From Erpobdella octoculata (Eukaryota; Annelida; Clitellata; Hirudinida; Erpobdellidae): 64,000 nucleotides of DNA. The stretch spans positions 31,792,017-31,856,016 of the forward strand of contig OZ022239.1 in NCBI GenBank assembly GCA_963978895.1, given 5' to 3'. Shown piece by piece: positions 60,094 to 64,000 of this stretch. Under the pieces are notes generated by a model, which saw nothing but the letters and a program-made list of their open reading frames with translations, was not told the origin of the DNA and ran no database searches. Numbering within the stretch: the stretch's first letter is position 1; each line of letters begins with the position of its first letter. The position numbers and the translations under genes are program-made.

Positions 60094-60192
60094 TGTATGT
60101 ATGTATGTATGTATGTATGTATGTATGTATGTATGTATGTATGTATGTATGTATGTATGTATGTATGTATGTATGTATGTATGTATGTATGT
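59979..60192. repeat. (ATGT)n microsatellite
   Basis: About 214 bp with one ACAT variant. It separates the helicase remnant from another mobile-element fragment. Confidence 0.97.
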
Positions 60193-60399
60193 GTTTTAAC
60201 TCTTTGCGAGCTTTCGTCGCCGAAGGTCTTCAGAAGAAGAACCTCTCATTTTTAGCGTTTCGGCCCTTAAACTTCTTGACGCTTTTAAGAGAGAGGTGGG
60301 CCCACGTCCGTTGATCAGGCGGACGCCCTTCGGCGAGAAAAATTTCCAAATTCCTAACTTGAAACACGAAAATTCAAAGTTCAGCAGAAAACTGTTCGA

Positions 60400-60790
60400 A
60401 ACAAGACTTGAAATCGCCGGAACGATTATCGCCCAATGTAAACAAGGCTAAACCATTTCGTGTGCATCTTGTAGCGCTTTCTTTTTTCTATTAGCGAAAA
60501 TTCAAAAAGATGCAGCTTCAGCTGTCTGGGAGATCTCCTTGATGGCTCGAGTTTTTTCTCGGTTTGAAAAACCAAGAGCTTTCAGCAGTTTTAACATTGA
60601 GCTGCTAACCAACCCTCGAACGCCAACCTCGACTGCAAAAATTTCAGTCCTGAACCCTTTGGCATTCAAATCACATGCTAAATCCCTATATCTCTCCTCT
60701 TTGAAAATATTGCTAGATTCCATGTTACTTTCCCATGGCACAGAGAGTTCAATCAGGAACATTGTCTTGGCCAAGTCGGAATATACAATT
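60400..60790 (-). pseudogene. Fragment of a repeated retroelement-associated ORF
   Basis: The minus strand reads IVYSDLAKTMFLIELSVPWE, YRDLACDLNAKGFRTEIFAV, EVGVRGLVSSSMLKLLKALG and AAEAASFWIF before a stop near 60,450. The pattern (SD...ELTVPWE...EVGxRGFV...AxxAS) is familiar from repeated, transposon-associated invertebrate and fish proteins. I cannot assign the element. The LINE at 60,791 has inserted into it, cutting off its N-terminal side. Confidence 0.55.
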
Positions 60791-63700
60791 ATTTTTTTTT
60801 TTTTTTTTTATTTTTTTTTTATTTTTTACAAATTTATTTATAAAAAAAATCACAATTTCGACAAAAAACAAATAAGGGGCAACAGAAAAAGAACAAATGT
60901 TCCTGCGAGACTGTAACCCTGTACATAAAATTGTAAAAATGTAAAAATTTACAAAAGAGCAAATATCTTCACTGAATTGGTATGAAGTCTTTCAAAGTCT
61001 TGTGCAGCAGGTAATTTTTCAGAGATGCCTTGAATGAGCTGAGAGAACTTTTGTTGATGTCATGCGGCAGAGAATTCCAGATCTTAGGACCAACAAATTT
61101 TATCGAGTGCATTCCAAGTGTCGACCGGATCAATCCTGAACGGAAACAGTGCTTAGAACGCACAAAATGGTTGTGAACTTCTTCTGCTTTATAAAGGTGA
61201 CTCGTTGAATATTGGGGTGAAAGATCATGTGCATACTTATACATGTAAATTGCTGATTGATATAGACAGACTTGATCAATTGTCAACAAATGGTTGTTTA
61301 TCCGGGTGGTTTCGGTTGAATGACTCCTGGGCAGGTGGAAAATTGCTCTAATAATACGTTTTTGTAGAATCATTATTTTCGTTATTCGACTTCTGTAGTT
61401 GATACACCATATAAAATTACAATAGTTAATGAAAGGATATATTAATGAAAAGTACAGTGTCAGCAAAACCTTGCTAGGAAGAAACCACGAAAGACGATGA
61501 ATTATACCTGAATGCAGGGAAACTTTTTTGAAAACATAGTTTACATGATGAGCTCATGTTAAGTGTTGATCAACGTAGACTCCTAAAAATTTTGTTACTG
61601 AAACATTATCTATTTTAGAGCCATCAACTGTTAGTTCTATGTTGTCTGGGGAAAACCTTTTACGAGGATTATGAAATACAATGTAGTTAGTTTTATCAGC
61701 ATTGAGAGATAATTTATTGCATTTAAACCAAAAGGATAATTTATTCAGTTCAGTGTTTGTTTTTTGTATCAAATCTGGTAAAGATTTATCTGAAATGAAA
61801 GCAGTTGTGTCATCAGCAAATAGAAAATATTTAAAAAACAGAGAGCTATTGGAGAGATCATTAACGTAGATTATGAACAGAAGCGGCCCGAGTATAGATC
61901 CTTGGGGAACACCACAAGTAATGGATTTGAAACTGGACAATTCATTGTTAAATTGTACACATTGAGATCTCCCAGACAAATAATTTCTAAACCAGTTAAG
62001 CTCAGTCTGAGATATACCGTAGTGCTTTAGTTTTGCAATAATGATATTGTGATCAATAGTGTCAAAGGCTTTGGATAAGTCAAGGAAAATTGCAAGTGGT
62101 ATTTCACTATGGTCGATTGAGTAAAGAATTTTATCTTGTAAGTTACTAACAGCCATATAAGTAGAGAAACCTGGACGAAAACCATACTGATGTTCATATA
62201 ATAATAAATTTTTGTTGAAATAATTGTAGAGCTGTATATGAACAACTTTTTCAAAAAACTTGGAAAAAAATGGTAAAATAGAAATTGGACGGTAGTTAGA
62301 AGTTGATGATTTTTTTCCTGATTTGAATAACGGTATGACTTTTGCTAATTTTATTTGATAAGGAACAATACCGGTTTGTAGTGAACAGTTAATGATACAC
62401 GAAAGTACCACTGCTATGTGATCAATAGATAGAATAGCAAGGTGAGGGTCGATATCATCAACCCCAGAAGAATGAGAAATTTTAAGTTTTTTAGAAATAT
62501 TAATTATATCTAAGTGAGTACAAGAAGAAAATTTAAATAATGTTGAAACTAAAGGTGGTAAAAATTGTTTATAAGAATCTCCATAATCAGGAATCTTGGA
62601 TGCTAAATTAATTCCGATATCAGTAAAGTAGCTGTTAAACGCATCACTAATAATTAATTCGTCAGTTGTCAAGCAATCGTTGACAACAAATTTATCATGC
62701 AATTTATTATTTTTATGATTTCCGTTAATGAGTGAGTTAATTAAAGTCCAAGTTTTCTTGATGTTGTTTTTGTAAGAAGTAAATTTTTCAGCATAAAATT
62801 GTTTGATAGTTTTTTTCTTCAGAGATTTGAATATGTTTCTACTTTGAACAAATTTGACTTTATTTTCAAGAGTTGGCTCTTTAATGTAATTTTTGTAAAG
62901 TTTAGATTTTAATTTGCACCTATCAAGTAATTCCTGGTTCATCCAATCTTTTTTAAATTTTGGATTTGCTAAAGGAAAACTTGAAATAGGGAAAGATTCA
63001 TTATAAACCTTATCATATAAGTTTATAAACATTGAGTAAGCTTTTTCAGGGTCGGCATTTTCGCAAGCTTGAAATACACAGGACCAGTTTGTATTTTGCA
63101 ACAAATTGAGAAAATGTAATTTGTTTGCAGGCTTTGTAGCTCTTCTGTTTATAGATTTTTTTGCATAGATTTTTGTTGTACGTTTCATTGTTATGATTAT
63201 GGGAAGGTGATCCGATAAGTCGTAGTAGATTATTGATGAAGAAATATTGCAGAGTGGCTCATTTGTAAAAATATTGTCTATTAAAGATTTCGATTCGGGA
63301 GTTATTCTTGTTGGTTTGGTGATTGTTGGTAGTATGTGGTAAAAAGATAAGAGATTGAAAAAATCATTTGAGATGTGTCCAGGGTCATCAATTTTAAGCA
63401 AATCAATATTAAAATCACCTAGTAGAAACAAAAACCTGTGTGACATAAGAAAATCATTTAGTAAAGTATGAAGTTCGTCTAGAAAACATGAGATATTAGA
63501 GCTTGGCGGGCGGTAGATAATACAATAGGTGTAGGTTTTATGAAGGTGTGTAACTTTTATTACCAGGAACTCAAAAGAGAAGGCTGAAAAATCTACTTCA
63601 ACAACTTCGTAAGATAGTTGAGATTTGACAAGAAGACCAACACCTCCACCTCTACCTTCCTTACGGTTCTTGAAAACAAAGTTGTAGTTAGGAAATATAA

Positions 63701-63956
63701 CTAAATTTGCTTTAGCATCATTGAGCCAAGTTTCAGTTATGCCAATAATATCGGGGGAGCAAAAGTGAAGAAGGGTATCAAGTTCTGAAGTTTTGTTGTT
63801 TAAACTACGGCAGTTAATGTGAAGGAGTGATAGTATAGAGTTGGACAAAAATTTTGAGATGTTGTCTAGAGTTTCATAAGAGGTGTCTATAGATGCAGAG
63901 TTTTCTATTGATTCTAAAGTGTCACAATGTGTGTCAAATTCATTGTTGATTGCCAT
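60791..63956 (-). mobile_element. CR1/L2-type LINE, near-complete ORF2 with one premature stop
   Basis: Minus strand, A tail at 60,791-60,830. From ATG at 63,956 to the stop at 60,969 there are 996 codons, interrupted only by TGA at about 61,552-61,554, where copy 1 at 17.6 kb has TGG. The endonuclease has LLHINCRSLNNKTSELDTLL, IIGITETWLND, YRPPSSN, LLGDFNIDLL and LSDHLPIIITM. The reverse transcriptase has KVIPLFKSGKKSSTSNYRPI, QYGFRPGFSTYMAV, AIFLDLSKAFDTIDHNIIIA, GVPQGSILGPLLFIIYVNDL and FADD. The ORF2 protein performs target-primed reverse transcription. The 5' untranslated region or ORF1 would lie beyond the window edge. Confidence 0.95.
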
Positions 63957-64000
63957 TTTTGTTAGTTATAGTTTTAACTGCATTATCCGATCCGGCAACT

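Overview
The window reads as invertebrate metazoan nuclear DNA. It is AT-rich, host genes are split by GT-AG introns, and exons are clearly richer in G/C at third codon positions than their surroundings. Non-LTR retrotransposons, hAT elements, Helitrons, tRNA-derived SINEs and very long microsatellites fill most of the space. I cannot name the species from the sequence alone.

Layout. 0.1-2.1 kb: 3' end of a plus-strand gene for a membrane-anchored, beta-propeller-like protein. 2.5-12.2 kb: a hAT element, several microsatellites and minisatellites, a hAT MITE, and two phase-compatible candidate exons of an unrecognised minus-strand gene. 12.4-21 kb: transposon graveyard, holding a decayed LINE, a SAP-domain acidic sequence, a 5'-truncated LINE, an RNase H-bearing LINE, a hAT transposase remnant and a Helitron with a GGGAACGGG-type minisatellite. 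22.9-28.7 kb: a complete ten-exon gene for a SAM-domain (SAMD3-like) protein. 29.6-31.9 kb: an intact intronless cullin-family ORF. 32.3-37.1 kb: a near full-length but broken CR1/L2-type LINE with both ORF remnants and a SINE inserted in it.

37.9-51.5 kb: a minus-strand tandem family of secreted proteins with an N-terminal PAN/apple-like module and a C-terminal ILEI/FAM3-type (GG) domain. Copy A has recognisable parts of all four exons. Copy B has four, the first degraded. Copies C and D are reduced to the last exon. A solo LTR lies at the ILEI exon of copy A, and a SAP-type sequence starts where an exon of copy C would lie. 52-58.7 kb: a TIR element with 53-bp perfect arms, a frameshifted CXC-type gene, a well-formed hammerhead ribozyme, a dimeric SINE, and a nested hAT-in-hAT structure carrying a Helitron fragment. 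59.3-64 kb: a Helitron helicase remnant, a long ATGT array, and a near-complete LINE (EN plus RT) with one premature stop, the longer sister of the truncated copy at 16.9-18.4 kb.

The host genes do not form an obvious pathway. The main stories are the PAN-ILEI family and its erosion by mobile elements, the intronless cullin, the hammerhead ribozyme, and a dispersed minisatellite-bearing Helitron family seen in about ten pieces. All splice sites, homologies and element boundaries were read by eye. No alignment, fold or database search was run.
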